A stretch of 64,000 nt of DNA from an uncultured Gammaproteobacteria bacterium. GTDB lineage: Bacteria; Pseudomonadota; Gammaproteobacteria; Steroidobacterales; Foliamicaceae. The stretch's first letter is position 1. Every line of letters begins with the position of its first letter. The position numbers were made by a program, and so were the translations under genes. Shown here one piece after another: positions 55,101 to 62,368 of this stretch. A model generated the notes under the pieces. It had not been told where the DNA came from and did not search any database. It saw nothing but the letters and a program-made list of their open reading frames with translations. The stretch covers positions 1,794,212 to 1,858,211 of the forward strand of contig OX639965.1 in assembly GCA_951828235.1 (NCBI GenBank), read 5' to 3'.

Positions 55101-55238
55101 ATCGGCGCCGAGGTCCAGCGCCCCCTGGCCACCGTGGTCATCGGAGGCATTGTCTCTTCCACGGCGCTGACTCTGGTGGTGCTTCCGGCGCTGTACCGGC
55201 TGGTGCATGGCAAGGATCGGAACGCCGACGCCGAATGA
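52125..55238 (+). CDS. Heavy-metal efflux RND transporter (CzcA/CusA family)
   Basis: Inner-membrane proton-driven pump of 1037 residues. Two sets of membrane helices flank large periplasmic loops, as usual for RND proteins. DFGLIVDGAVIIVEN at 402-416 places Asp402, Asp408 and Glu415 at the same numbers as the proton-relay residues of CzcA, which marks the divalent-cation (HME1-like, Co/Zn/Cd) group rather than the monovalent CusA group. The N-terminus has RLPIDAVPDITNIQVVINT, also typical. It is the last gene of the efflux operon. The metal itself cannot be fixed from the sequence, and no regulator gene is adjacent. Confidence 0.95.
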   Translation: MLAQIILFSLARPSLVWLALIIVGGLGIWNFNRLPIDAVPDITNIQVVINTEAPGYTPLEVEQRITFPLENAMAGIPRLDYTRSLSRYSLSQITVVFEEGTDIFFARQQVAERLNAAKADLPQGLEPEMGPIATGLGEIFMFTVDAEPGATNAGGSPVTPTDLRSIHDWIIRPQLLRVPGIVEVNPVGGYRKEILVAPDPARMLSHRLAYEDIVNALRENNANQGAGFIEHRGSQWLMRMPGQAEDIEDLGLIVVKTTDGVPLRLADVARVEVGRELRNGAATQNGREVVMSTVFMLIGENSREVARGAAAKLQEIRASLPPGVTATAVYDRTGLVEKTLATVRTNLTEGAILVIVVLFLFLGNIRAALLTAAVIPIVMLMTISGMVQTRVSANLMSLGALDFGLIVDGAVIIVENCLRRLGEAGQDAAPLRKRLETVFSATNEVIRPALFGMFIITAVYIPIFALTGIEGKMFHPMATTVVIALVSAMALSVTVVPAGIALLIRKPVKARENPIVRGARSLYRPLLLASLRFRWLVVGLALVLVLLFGWLATRMGADFVPNLDEGDIVMHALRIPGTSLSQAVEMQELLEEEVGRQPEVAFVFSKIGTAEVAADPVPPSVADVFIILKPRDQWPDPDKSKSRIIRELEGRVTPYPGNQYEFLQPIQMRFNELIAGVRSELAIKVFGDDFDTLIELGASIESAVSGVAGAADIQVEQVTGLPVLTLVPDREALARYGVSLRELQGVVSTALGGRTAGQLYEGDRRVNIVVRLPEELRAEPDGYASLPVPLEGGGFVPLGELAGMQLVIGYNQVNRENGKRRMVVTANVRDRDLRSFVDDVREAVERQVAIPPGYWIEYGGTYQNLQSAADRLSIVVPATLVLIAGLLAAALGTFRDTGVIFTGVPFALTGGVLSLMLRGIPFSISAAVGCIALSGIAVLNGLVMVTFIRDLRDQGHSLDEAIIQGALTRLRPVLMTALVASLGFVPMALNTGIGAEVQRPLATVVIGGIVSSTALTLVVLPALYRLVHGKDRNADAE

Positions 55239-55357
55239 TCCCTTGAATGATCCCTTGAAGTGGCGTCGTTGCCGATTCCGCGTTATGATTTCTTCCCACA
55301 ACAATGAGGGTGGGCAAGGGCCGCGCGGCGCAAGAGCTCGCCCAGGAGGCTTGGGGA

Positions 55358-55555
55358 ATGCTGATTCTTACCCGCCGGTCCGGAGAGGCCGTAATCGTTG
55401 GCGATAACGTGCGCATTGCGGTGCTGGACATACGGGGCAACCAGGTCCGGCTGGGAGTTGAGGCGCCGCGCGAGGTGACGGTGCATCGCGAAGAGGTCTA
55501 CCAGCGCATCGCTGAAGAACAAGGCAGTGTCGGCGGCGACGAAGAGGAGTCCTAG
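55358..55555 (+). CDS. csrA: Carbon storage regulator CsrA
   Basis: Small RNA-binding homodimer that represses or activates translation at GGA sites; it controls carbon use, biofilm and motility in many gammaproteobacteria. The 65 residues are canonical: [35 protein letters not shown] and [10 protein letters not shown]. The frame is open upstream to 55304, but homology starts at ATG 55358, preceded by AGGAGG and GGGGA. tRNA-Ser follows 18 bases later, a common arrangement. Its own leader contains GGA motifs, which would allow autoregulation. Confidence 0.96.
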   Translation: MLILTRRSGEAVIVGDNVRIAVLDIRGNQVRLGVEAPREVTVHREEVYQRIAEEQGSVGGDEEES

Positions 55556-55573
55556 TGCAGGCGCCGCACGTGC

Positions 55574-55664
55574 GGAGAGGTGGCTGAGCGGACGAAAGCG
55601 CTCCCCTGCTAAGGGAGTAAGGGTTAGAAGCCCTTCGTGGGTTCGAATCCCACCCTCTCCGCCA
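55574..55664 (+). tRNA. tRNA-Ser (anticodon GCT)
   Basis: Class II tRNA. The acceptor stem is ggagagg/cctctcc, the anticodon loop CTGCTAA carries GCT, there is a long variable arm (about 55619-55639), the T-loop is TTCGAAT, and CCA is encoded at 55662-55664. It lies just downstream of csrA. Confidence 0.96.
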
Positions 55665-55690
55665 AATCCAGCCGGGACCTTAGCGCCCGC

Positions 55691-57838
55691 GTGAAGTCCG
55701 CGCCTGAAATCAAACTGACCCGCCGGGCATTTGTCGCCGCCGGCGGCTCGTTGACGCTGGCGGTATGCCTGCCTGCCGCCAGATCCCAGGACGCGGACGA
55801 GTTTCGCCCCAGCGCCTGGATTTCGATAGCTCCTTCGGGCGAGGTTTCGTTTGTCTGCGACCGCACGGACATGGGGCAGGGCAGCCCCTGGGCGCTGGCC
55901 CGTATCGTCGCGGAAGAGCTGGAAGTGTCGTGGGACCGCGTTTCCGTTGCCGCCATGCCCGACAATCCCGCCGGCTGGCCACGAGTCGTGGGCACCGGCG
56001 GAAGTCAGGCCGTAAGCGGTTCGTTCGATCTTCTTCGCAACGCGGCGGCCTCGGCCCGGGAGATGCTGCGGCTGGCGGCGGCGGTGGAGTGGGGCATCAG
56101 TCCTTCCGAATGCGTCTGCAGTGATGGCGTGGTGACCAACCGCGCGACCGGAGCCCGGCTGGAATACGGTGCGCTGATATCCGCCGCGGCGCAGTTGGAC
56201 CCCCCGGAGAATCCTCCGCTGAAGGACTTGTCTGAATACCGTCTTGTCGGCAGGTCGTTCCCGCGGCCGGATGTCGCCCCCAAGACGATGGGCGCCCAGC
56301 GCTACGCCAGCGATGTGCGCCTGCCCAGGCAGTTGACGGCGCTGATCGACCGGTCGCCCTGGCCCGGTTCGGTTGAGCGGCGCGCGGTCTACGATGCTAC
56401 GGCGGCCCTGAACCTTCCCGGCGTTGCGGATGTGTTCGAAATTCCGGGCGACGTCCACCGGCCGCCTGGAGTGGTGGTGCTCGCGGAGGACTTCTGGCGG
56501 GCTTACAAGGCGCGGGCCGCGCTGGACGTGAAGTGGGTTGCGCCGGACGGCGACGCCGCAGCCGGCGCGACCGATCCTGCGGCCGATTTTCGCCGCCGGC
56601 TGGTCAACGCCCTGTATGAACCGGCGCCCCTGGCGCGCAGCGAGGGCAACGTGCAGGAAGCCCTGCAGAGTTCCGGGGCGCGCCGGGTCACGGCGCAGTA
56701 CGAAGCCCCGTTTCTGCATCACGCCACCATGGAACCGATGAATTGCACTGCGGATGTGCGCGTAAATCGCTGCGAGGTCTGGGCGCCCACCCAGTCCCAG
56801 ACCCGCGCGCAGCAGGTGGCCGCGAGGCATACCGGCCTGCCCATCGAAGACGTGCATATCTACACGCCCGCGCTGGGCGGAGGTTTCGGGCGCCGCCTGG
56901 AGAACGATTATGTTGCCGAAGCCGTGCTGGCCTCCCAGTACGCCGGGCGCCCCGTAAAGGTCATGTGGACGCGCGAGGACGATATGCGGCATGGCTATTT
57001 CCGGCCTGCGGCGATCAGCCTGATTCACGGCGCTCTGGATAACGACGGCGAATTGACCGTCTGGCGGCAGCGCGTCGCCTCTCCGTCCCTGCTCAGGCAG
57101 ATGCGGGGGATGGAAGTGGAAGTGGATACCGCTGCCCTCCAGGGCGTCGCGGACCTGCCCTACCGGGTGCCGAACCTTGAGGTCAGCCATGGCGAGGCCG
57201 ACTCGCCGGTCAACCTGGGCTTCTGGCGGTCCGTCGGCCATTCATTCAACTGCTTTTTCGTCGAGACTTTTGTCGACGAGCTGGCCCACGCGGCCGGTCG
57301 CGATCCCTACGCCTTCCGGCTGTCGTTGCTGCCGGTGGAGTCGCGTATGGCGGCCGTGCTGGCTCGGGCAGCCAGGGAAGGCGGCTGGGGCAGGCCGCCT
57401 GGTTCGCAGAGCGGCCTGGGCATTGCCTGTTCGGCAAGTTTCGGCTCCTATGCGGCGCAAGTGGCGCGGGTGTCGGTGGCGCGTGGCGAGCTGCGTATCG
57501 AGCGCATAGACTGCGCCGTGGATTGCGGGCTGGCGGTGGATCCCGCCACGCTGGAAGCGCAGATCAGTGGGGGGATTCTCTACGGTTTGACCGCGGCCCT
57601 GCTCGGCCGGATCCACTTTGACGAGAATGGCGTCAAGGAAAGCAATTTCGACAGCTACAGGATGCTGCTCATGAACGACACTCCCGAAATCCGGGTGCAT
57701 GTCGTCAACAGCGGAGCCCCGATCGGGGGCATAGGCGAGGTCGGCGTGCCGCCGGCCGCACCGGCCGTGGGCAACGCGATTTTCGCGGCGCTGGGCAAGC
57801 GTTTGCGCACGCTACCGTTTGAGGTCCCGGCGTCGTAG
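55691..57838 (+). CDS. Exported molybdopterin-binding hydroxylase large subunit (IorB-like, xanthine oxidase family)
   Basis: Large subunit of a molybdenum hydroxylase, 715 residues from GTG 55691; an earlier frame start at 55637 would overlap tRNA-Ser. The N-terminus has a twin-arginine signal (LTRRAFVAAGGSLTLAVCLP), so the folded enzyme should go to the periplasm. Cofactor motifs are DRTDMGQGSPWA, ALGGGFGRRLENDY, LGFWRSVGHSFN and the catalytic-Glu segment GGIGEVGVPPAAPAV. Such proteins (isoquinoline 1-oxidoreductase or aldehyde dehydrogenase type) need a small two-[2Fe-2S] subunit, usually adjacent. None is encoded on either side here. The substrate is unknown. Confidence 0.88.
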   Translation: MKSAPEIKLTRRAFVAAGGSLTLAVCLPAARSQDADEFRPSAWISIAPSGEVSFVCDRTDMGQGSPWALARIVAEELEVSWDRVSVAAMPDNPAGWPRVVGTGGSQAVSGSFDLLRNAAASAREMLRLAAAVEWGISPSECVCSDGVVTNRATGARLEYGALISAAAQLDPPENPPLKDLSEYRLVGRSFPRPDVAPKTMGAQRYASDVRLPRQLTALIDRSPWPGSVERRAVYDATAALNLPGVADVFEIPGDVHRPPGVVVLAEDFWRAYKARAALDVKWVAPDGDAAAGATDPAADFRRRLVNALYEPAPLARSEGNVQEALQSSGARRVTAQYEAPFLHHATMEPMNCTADVRVNRCEVWAPTQSQTRAQQVAARHTGLPIEDVHIYTPALGGGFGRRLENDYVAEAVLASQYAGRPVKVMWTREDDMRHGYFRPAAISLIHGALDNDGELTVWRQRVASPSLLRQMRGMEVEVDTAALQGVADLPYRVPNLEVSHGEADSPVNLGFWRSVGHSFNCFFVETFVDELAHAAGRDPYAFRLSLLPVESRMAAVLARAAREGGWGRPPGSQSGLGIACSASFGSYAAQVARVSVARGELRIERIDCAVDCGLAVDPATLEAQISGGILYGLTAALLGRIHFDENGVKESNFDSYRMLLMNDTPEIRVHVVNSGAPIGGIGEVGVPPAAPAVGNAIFAALGKRLRTLPFEVPAS

Positions 57839-57855
57839 GTTGCCGGGGTGGAGGT

Positions 57856-59679
57856 ATGGCTTTAGTTCAATCATGTGTTCGGTGCGGCGCCGTTGTGGCC
57901 GCCGTCGCGATATTGCTCGCCGCCTGCCAGGGCGGCACGGATTCATCCGGGGAGAGCGTTCCGATCCGATTCAGCGAGCAGGCCGCAGAGCGCGGGATCG
58001 CGGACATCGGGCTGGACGGCGCCGGCGTGGCGTTCAACGACTACGACGCCGACGGCGACGCCGACCTCTACATCACCAATAACGACAGCGGGACGCACGG
58101 GCTGGACTTTCGCAATCGCTTGTGGGAGAACGACGGGCGCGGCTATTTCACCGACGTGGCGCAAGCGCGCGGCGCTGCCAACGAAGGCGGGCTGGGACGC
58201 GGAATCAGCTTCGGTGACTACGATCTCGACGGCGACGATGATCTGGTGGTCGCAAACATGCAGTCCGGCGCCCGGGGCGGCTACGATCCGCCCGTCACCC
58301 TTTATCGAAACCGGCTGGCGGAAACCGGCGTGCCGGACTTCGAAGACGTTACCGGCGACGCCTGGCTGGTGCGCGAGGGGGTTTACGAGGACGAGTCCAA
58401 CGAGGGCATAACCGCGACCTCGGGGGGCGTGGGTTTCGGTGACTACGACGGTGACGGTTTGCTGGACCTGTTGTGGCGTTCGGCCGACTACGACGTCGAC
58501 CAGGCGCTGTTCCGCAACGTCGGAGACGGCGAGTTCGAGGACGTGACCGAAGCCGCAGGGGTCTTGCTTCTGGACAACATGAAGGAGGCCAACAGCCAGG
58601 GGTCGCCCGGCTGGTTCGATTTTGATTTCGACGGGGACCTCGACCTGCTGTCGCCCCAGGAGGGCGGCCCCAATGCGCTCTATTTGAACGAGGGTAACGG
58701 CAAGTTTGCGGACATCACGCGCTCGAGGCAGCCGCCTGCCGGCTGGGCCTTCCTGAACCCCGGCAACGCCAACGGCGTCTGCCTGGGCGATGTGGACAAC
58801 GATGGCGACATCGACGCCTATCTGCCGAACGCGGACCAGGCCAACCGCCTGATCCGCAACGACTATGCGGAAACCGGCCAGCCCGGCTTCACCGACATCA
58901 CCCTGGCCTCGGGCGCGGGAGATGAGGGCGGCGCCCGGGGCTGCACGATGGGCGACTACGACAACGACGGCTGGCTCGACATTTATGTGAGCAACGGCGG
59001 GCCGTCCAACGTGCTCATCAACGATATCGTCGAGGACCTCCCATATTTCGTGCAGTTCTACATCGCCTTCGGGGCCGCCAACAATGCGCTGCTGCGCAAC
59101 AACGGCGACGGCACCTTCTCCGACGTGACCGCAGGGTCCGGCGCCGAGGGACACAGCATCGGCGCCGGCGTGGCCAGCGGCGACGTAAACGGCGACGGGT
59201 TCGCCGACATCGTCGGAACGGCCCGGACCTTCTATAACCGCGGCGAGATGCTGTCGGACCCGCAGCGCAATTTCCTTTGGCTGAACCAGGGCAAAGGCAA
59301 TCACTGGATCAAGGTGCGCCTCGAAGGCCAGCGGCTCAACGCGCGGGTTCGCGTGGCGGCGGGCGACCTGGTTCAGTGGAGGGAGATCTTCTCTTCCACC
59401 GGCTACAACTCGGTGGACGAGCCCGCTCCCATCTTCGGCCTGGGAAGCCGCGAAAGCGTGGATCGCGTGGACGTCTGCTGGGCCGACGGCCGTACTCAGA
59501 CGTTTCTCAATCCGCCAGTGGATCAGGAACTGCGTGCAGCCGCGGCGGACGCCGGCTTCCAGTCGCCCGGCGCCACCACCCAGACAATTACGGCAAATAC
59601 GAACAGCACCGCCTGCGCGCCGGCTATCAGCAGAAACGGCGCCCAGGGTGTTGCTGCGCTGAACAGTTCGCCGCCGTAG
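57856..59679 (+). CDS. FG-GAP/VCBS repeat lipoprotein with ASPIC/UnbV domain (CRTAC1-like)
   Basis: Surface or periplasmic beta-propeller protein of 607 residues. The N-terminus is a lipoprotein signal (VAAVAILLAAC). At least seven calcium-loop motifs of the DxDxDG type are visible, for example NDYDADGDADLY, GDYDLDGDDDLV, GDVDNDGDIDAY and GDYDNDGWLDIY. The C-terminal ASPIC/UnbV domain reads LRVAAGD-like elements ending VDVCWADGRTQTFLNP. ATG 57856 has GGAGGT just before it. About 50 residues after the domain (from about 59530) are read antisense to the end of the MFS gene, so this tail is probably not conserved. The function is unclear; such proteins often accompany TonB-receptor systems. Confidence 0.88.
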   Translation: MALVQSCVRCGAVVAAVAILLAACQGGTDSSGESVPIRFSEQAAERGIADIGLDGAGVAFNDYDADGDADLYITNNDSGTHGLDFRNRLWENDGRGYFTDVAQARGAANEGGLGRGISFGDYDLDGDDDLVVANMQSGARGGYDPPVTLYRNRLAETGVPDFEDVTGDAWLVREGVYEDESNEGITATSGGVGFGDYDGDGLLDLLWRSADYDVDQALFRNVGDGEFEDVTEAAGVLLLDNMKEANSQGSPGWFDFDFDGDLDLLSPQEGGPNALYLNEGNGKFADITRSRQPPAGWAFLNPGNANGVCLGDVDNDGDIDAYLPNADQANRLIRNDYAETGQPGFTDITLASGAGDEGGARGCTMGDYDNDGWLDIYVSNGGPSNVLINDIVEDLPYFVQFYIAFGAANNALLRNNGDGTFSDVTAGSGAEGHSIGAGVASGDVNGDGFADIVGTARTFYNRGEMLSDPQRNFLWLNQGKGNHWIKVRLEGQRLNARVRVAAGDLVQWREIFSSTGYNSVDEPAPIFGLGSRESVDRVDVCWADGRTQTFLNPPVDQELRAAAADAGFQSPGATTQTITANTNSTACAPAISRNGAQGVAALNSSPP

Positions 59680-60839
59680 TTGGCGGCAAGGATGATGCCG
59701 GCAGAACCGAACAGGCTCAGCAGGCCGATGACTGCGCCGCGCTTGGCGGGCGGCGCTTCCTGGCCCACCAGCGCCATGCTGCTCATCATGCCGCCGGCCA
59801 TGGACGCGCCCACCAGGGCAAAGAGCGGGAGCATGCGCAGATCCAGCGGCGTTTCCACGAAATACATCAATCCATAAGCGACCATCGACATCGCCGTCGA
59901 CAGCACCACCCCCGCGACCCGGCTGATGCGGTCGAGTATCCAGCCGAACACGAAGGACCAGCCCACGGCTGTCACCGTGCCCACGGTAGACGGCAGCCAT
60001 ACCAGGTATTGCGCCACGGCGACCTCGCCCCCGGCGGCCCTGAACGCCGTGCTGGCCCACAGGGACGTGAACAGGCCGAACACCACCAGGGCGCCGCGCG
60101 CCGGCATCGCGTAAAGGTAGGCGAGCACGATGCGCGGGTTCCTCATCTGCTCGATGCCCGTTCGGGCCAGGTCCCACCAGCGAGGGCGCTGCCGCGTCTG
60201 TTCGGGCACGCCGGCCTTCAGGCCGAAGCGGAATATCAGTATCGATACCAGGCACACGAGCGCTGCCGCGCTGTACGCGTAGCGGCCCGCGGCCACCGGC
60301 CCCACGCCGGCATCCTGCAACCATACCGGCAGGCGCGACACCATCCATGTTGCAAACACGATGCCCAGCGCGTTGAAGGCCGAACTGAACCCGATCACGC
60401 GGCCGCGCGACGACTCGACGGGATAGTCGTTCTGGATCGTGGCCGTCATGGCCGCGGCGGCGGCTACGCCGATGCCGAAGATCACCCGGATCGCCATGAG
60501 TTCGTTGACTTCCGTCGCCCAGGGGTACAAGGCGTAGCTGAGTCCGATCATGCCGATGCCCAGCATGATGACCGGGCGGCGTCCTATGCGGTCGGCCAGT
60601 ATGCCGAACGGCCAGATCAGCAGCAGGTTCATGATTTCCGTAATCAGCGTGAGCTGGCCGGTGATCCTGCCGGCTACGCCCGGATTGGCGATCCCCAGGT
60701 GCTCGATGAGGATATAGGGCTGGGAGAAATTCATGTTCGAAATCATCCCGATGCAGATCAGGGACGCGTACATGTAGGTCCAGAAGTGCGTTATGCGCAC
60801 GCCCGACGCCAGCTCAATGTTTCCTATGCGACCGCTCAT
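59523..60839 (-). CDS. Major facilitator superfamily transporter
   Basis: Inner-membrane carrier of 438 residues from ATG 60839, which has GGAGGAAA upstream; the frame is open to 60941 without similarity. About twelve hydrophobic segments are present. The loop between helices 2 and 3 has the MFS motif GILADRIGRRPVIMLG. Helix 5 region RVIGFSSAFNALG and the symmetric second-half loop WILDRISRVAGVVLS fit MFS. The substrate cannot be inferred. Its 3' end overlaps the convergent FG-GAP gene by 157 bases. Confidence 0.88.
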   Translation of the reverse strand: MSGRIGNIELASGVRITHFWTYMYASLICIGMISNMNFSQPYILIEHLGIANPGVAGRITGQLTLITEIMNLLLIWPFGILADRIGRRPVIMLGIGMIGLSYALYPWATEVNELMAIRVIFGIGVAAAAAMTATIQNDYPVESSRGRVIGFSSAFNALGIVFATWMVSRLPVWLQDAGVGPVAAGRYAYSAAALVCLVSILIFRFGLKAGVPEQTRQRPRWWDLARTGIEQMRNPRIVLAYLYAMPARGALVVFGLFTSLWASTAFRAAGGEVAVAQYLVWLPSTVGTVTAVGWSFVFGWILDRISRVAGVVLSTAMSMVAYGLMYFVETPLDLRMLPLFALVGASMAGGMMSSMALVGQEAPPAKRGAVIGLLSLFGSAGIILAANYGGELFSAATPWAPFLLIAGAQAVLFVFAVIVWVVAPGDWKPASAAAARSS

Positions 60840-60882
60840 GCACTTTCCTCCCGGGGACCGGCAGCCATCATATCCCACACCC

Positions 60883-60938
60883 CTGGAGCGGGAGCGCCCT
60901 TGCTCGCAACTCGGCAAGGAGGGCGTCCCGCCCTCCAG
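60883..60938. repeat. Compound inverted repeat upstream of the MFS gene, with copy 2 of the 17-bp palindrome
   Basis: The left arm (60883-60901) and right arm (60917-60938) are imperfectly complementary, both rich in GGGCG/CGCCC. The right arm contains gagggcgtcccgccctc (60919-60935), identical to 9658-9674. The other copy lacks a left arm. It resembles REP-like repeats. The gap 60840-60980 otherwise shows no gene. Confidence 0.6.
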
Positions 60939-60980
60939 CAAGGCGAGGCGCGTTCGCTCTAACCCAGGTCAGGCAGCCGT

Positions 60981-61424
60981 TCAGTTATATCCCGCCTCCA
61001 GGCACAGGCCGTCGATGGCGATGTTGTAGTCCATGCGCTCGCCACCCCAGCCGCATCGGGCAGTGTGGGCCTCGATGTTCAGGCCGCGCGACGCGTTGAA
61101 CTCCGCCAGCCGCTGGGCGCCGTCCGCTGCGGAGGTGCTTCCGGGTTTTGCGCAGGTGTTTCCGGACTTTGCACAAGTGTTTCCGCGGAAACATCCGCCG
61201 TGCGGCTTGCCCGCCGGCGGGACGGCGCGTGTCCTGCTCCCAATGGCCAGCGGCTCGCCCTTCGCGCCTTCCACGACACCAATCAATGCTCCGTCACAGC
61301 CCAGCCTCCGCATCGTCTCCACCGCCAGCGGCCCACCGTGTTCGAACGACGCGCCGCTGCTCTCCGGCACGTCACGCAGCGCATCGTGGGCGCCACAGGT
61401 TGCCGATCGCCAGCGCCAGGGCAT
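60981..61424 (-). pseudogene. Decayed DUF222/HNH endonuclease (13E12-repeat type), HNH core lost
   Basis: The 147-codon frame contains segments that match the second half of DUF222-HNH proteins: SGASFEHGGPLAVETMRRLG, CDGALIGVVEGAKGEPLAIG, then SRTRAVPPA just before the normal HNH region, and at the end RGLNIEAHT with GGERMDYNIAIDGL. Between these, where the Cys/His metal site should be, there are only about 40 residues with a 7-residue repeat (GNTCAKS, GNTCAKP). The N-terminal DUF222 half is absent. So this looks like a truncated, inactive remnant. It lies immediately downstream of the VapBC genes. The family call rests on recalled motifs. Confidence 0.65.
61123..61185. repeat. Three 21-bp tandem repeats inside the HNH remnant
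   Basis: Units at 61123-61143, 61144-61164 and 61165-61185 share the pattern TT/CTGCG.A.GTG.TTCCG with a few substitutions. The length is a multiple of three, so they keep the frame and encode a 7-residue repeat. They occupy the place of the missing HNH core. Confidence 0.7.
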
Positions 61425-61458
61425 CCGGAAGCGCTGCTGTACTGGCCCTGATGGTCAG

Positions 61459-61881
61459 TCAGGCCGGTGTTGAGTCCGCAAACGGGTTGACGGCGCGGAC
61501 CGGGCCGTAGTGCTGTCCGGGGTTCAGGTCCTCGGTGTAGATCGCCTCACAACCCAGAACCCGCGCAGCCGCAATGATCGCCCCGTCCCAATAGGAAAGC
61601 TGAAAGCGGCGGCTGATATCCACGGCATCGAGAAACACATCGGGAGTCATGGCTTGAATCCGAAACAGCAGAATGGGTTCCAGGAAACGCAATGCAATGT
61701 CGCTGGAAAGGCGTCTGGCCCGTGCGGGGCGGGTGGCTTGAAAGTAGAACTCCTGCAGCACCTGCACAGACACGGCGAGATCGCGCTCGCCGAGAACGCC
61801 CCGCGCCCGTTCCCGCTTGCCGGCCTCTGCCTGATCCTCACTGACGGCGTACAGCAGCACATTGGTGTCCACGAATCGCAC
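61459..61881 (-). CDS. vapC: PIN-domain toxin, VapC family
   Basis: Predicted magnesium-dependent ribonuclease toxin of 140 residues. The PIN acids are present: Asp5 (FVDTNVLLY), Glu44 (LQEFYF), Asp99 (SYWDGAII) and Asp118 (YTEDLNPGQ). GTG 61881 is the start, 17 bases after the stop of the ribbon-helix-helix gene on the same strand. VapC toxins usually cut tRNA or rRNA; the target here is unknown. It forms a toxin-antitoxin pair with the upstream gene. Confidence 0.9.
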   Translation of the reverse strand: MRFVDTNVLLYAVSEDQAEAGKRERARGVLGERDLAVSVQVLQEFYFQATRPARARRLSSDIALRFLEPILLFRIQAMTPDVFLDAVDISRRFQLSYWDGAIIAAARVLGCEAIYTEDLNPGQHYGPVRAVNPFADSTPA

Positions 61882-61898
61882 GGGAAATGGCCCAGCGC

Positions 61899-62231
61899 TC
61901 AGGAACTCCCGCTTGAGCCGTCGCCTTCGGCGGACGGCTCGGAGCGCATCGCAGCGCGGTCATACAGCGCCGCCCGGGGCAGGTTCTCGGACATTCGCAG
62001 TCCCACGCCCTTGGCATCGAAGTCCGCAAACACGTTCCTCAATTGCCTGCAGCGTCGCTGGTAGGGGGTTTCACCAGGTTCAGCGGCGGTCTCTTGCTCT
62101 TCGTCGCGATTCGCCATCAGGCTCCTCAGATAGCCACGCACGAGAGCGGAAACGGAAGTGCCCAGTTCGGCCGCACGAATCCGGGCGAGTCGATGGCACT
62201 CGTCGTCGATTGATACCGTGATGTTCTTCAT
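61899..62231 (-). CDS. vapB: Ribbon-helix-helix antitoxin, VapB-like
   Basis: The 110 residues from ATG 62231 begin with a ribbon-helix-helix motif (MKNITVSIDDECHRLARIRA, AELGTSVSALVRGYLRSL), the DNA-binding part of many antitoxins. The Glu-rich, Gln- and Arg-containing C-terminal part (NRDEEQETAAEPGETPYQRR onward) would wrap the toxin. The frame is open to 62387, but similarity starts at 62231. Two copies of tcacagt (62234-62240 and 62242-62248) lie directly upstream, eight bases apart, and are plausible autoregulatory sites. vapC follows. Confidence 0.85.
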   Translation of the reverse strand: MKNITVSIDDECHRLARIRAAELGTSVSALVRGYLRSLMANRDEEQETAAEPGETPYQRRCRQLRNVFADFDAKGVGLRMSENLPRAALYDRAAMRSEPSAEGDGSSGSS

Positions 62232-62333
62232 GGTCACAGTCTCACAGTTTCTGTGCGGCACAGGATAGACTGGCGCTGATTGTCCGTCAACCCGCTGCTT
62301 GCGACCCCGCTGCTTGCGACCCCTGCCTGCGTA

Positions 62334-62362
62334 TTGCGCGGGCGCGCGGACTGGTCTAGTGT
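62334..62362 (+). promoter_or_regulatory. Candidate rnpB promoter
   Basis: TTGCGC (62334-62339) and TAGTGT (62357-62362) are spaced by 17 bases. Transcription would begin about seven bases later, which coincides with the folded 5' end of RNase P RNA at 62369. Just upstream a 15-base unit (cccgctgcttgcgac) is repeated in tandem at 62291-62305 and 62306-62320; its role is unknown. Confidence 0.5.
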
Positions 62363-62368
62363 TGCCTT

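Noticed and set aside
57943..60348. An 801-codon minus-strand frame antisense to the FG-GAP gene
   Set aside because: It is a compositional shadow; the plus strand has seven calcium-loop motifs and a lipobox.
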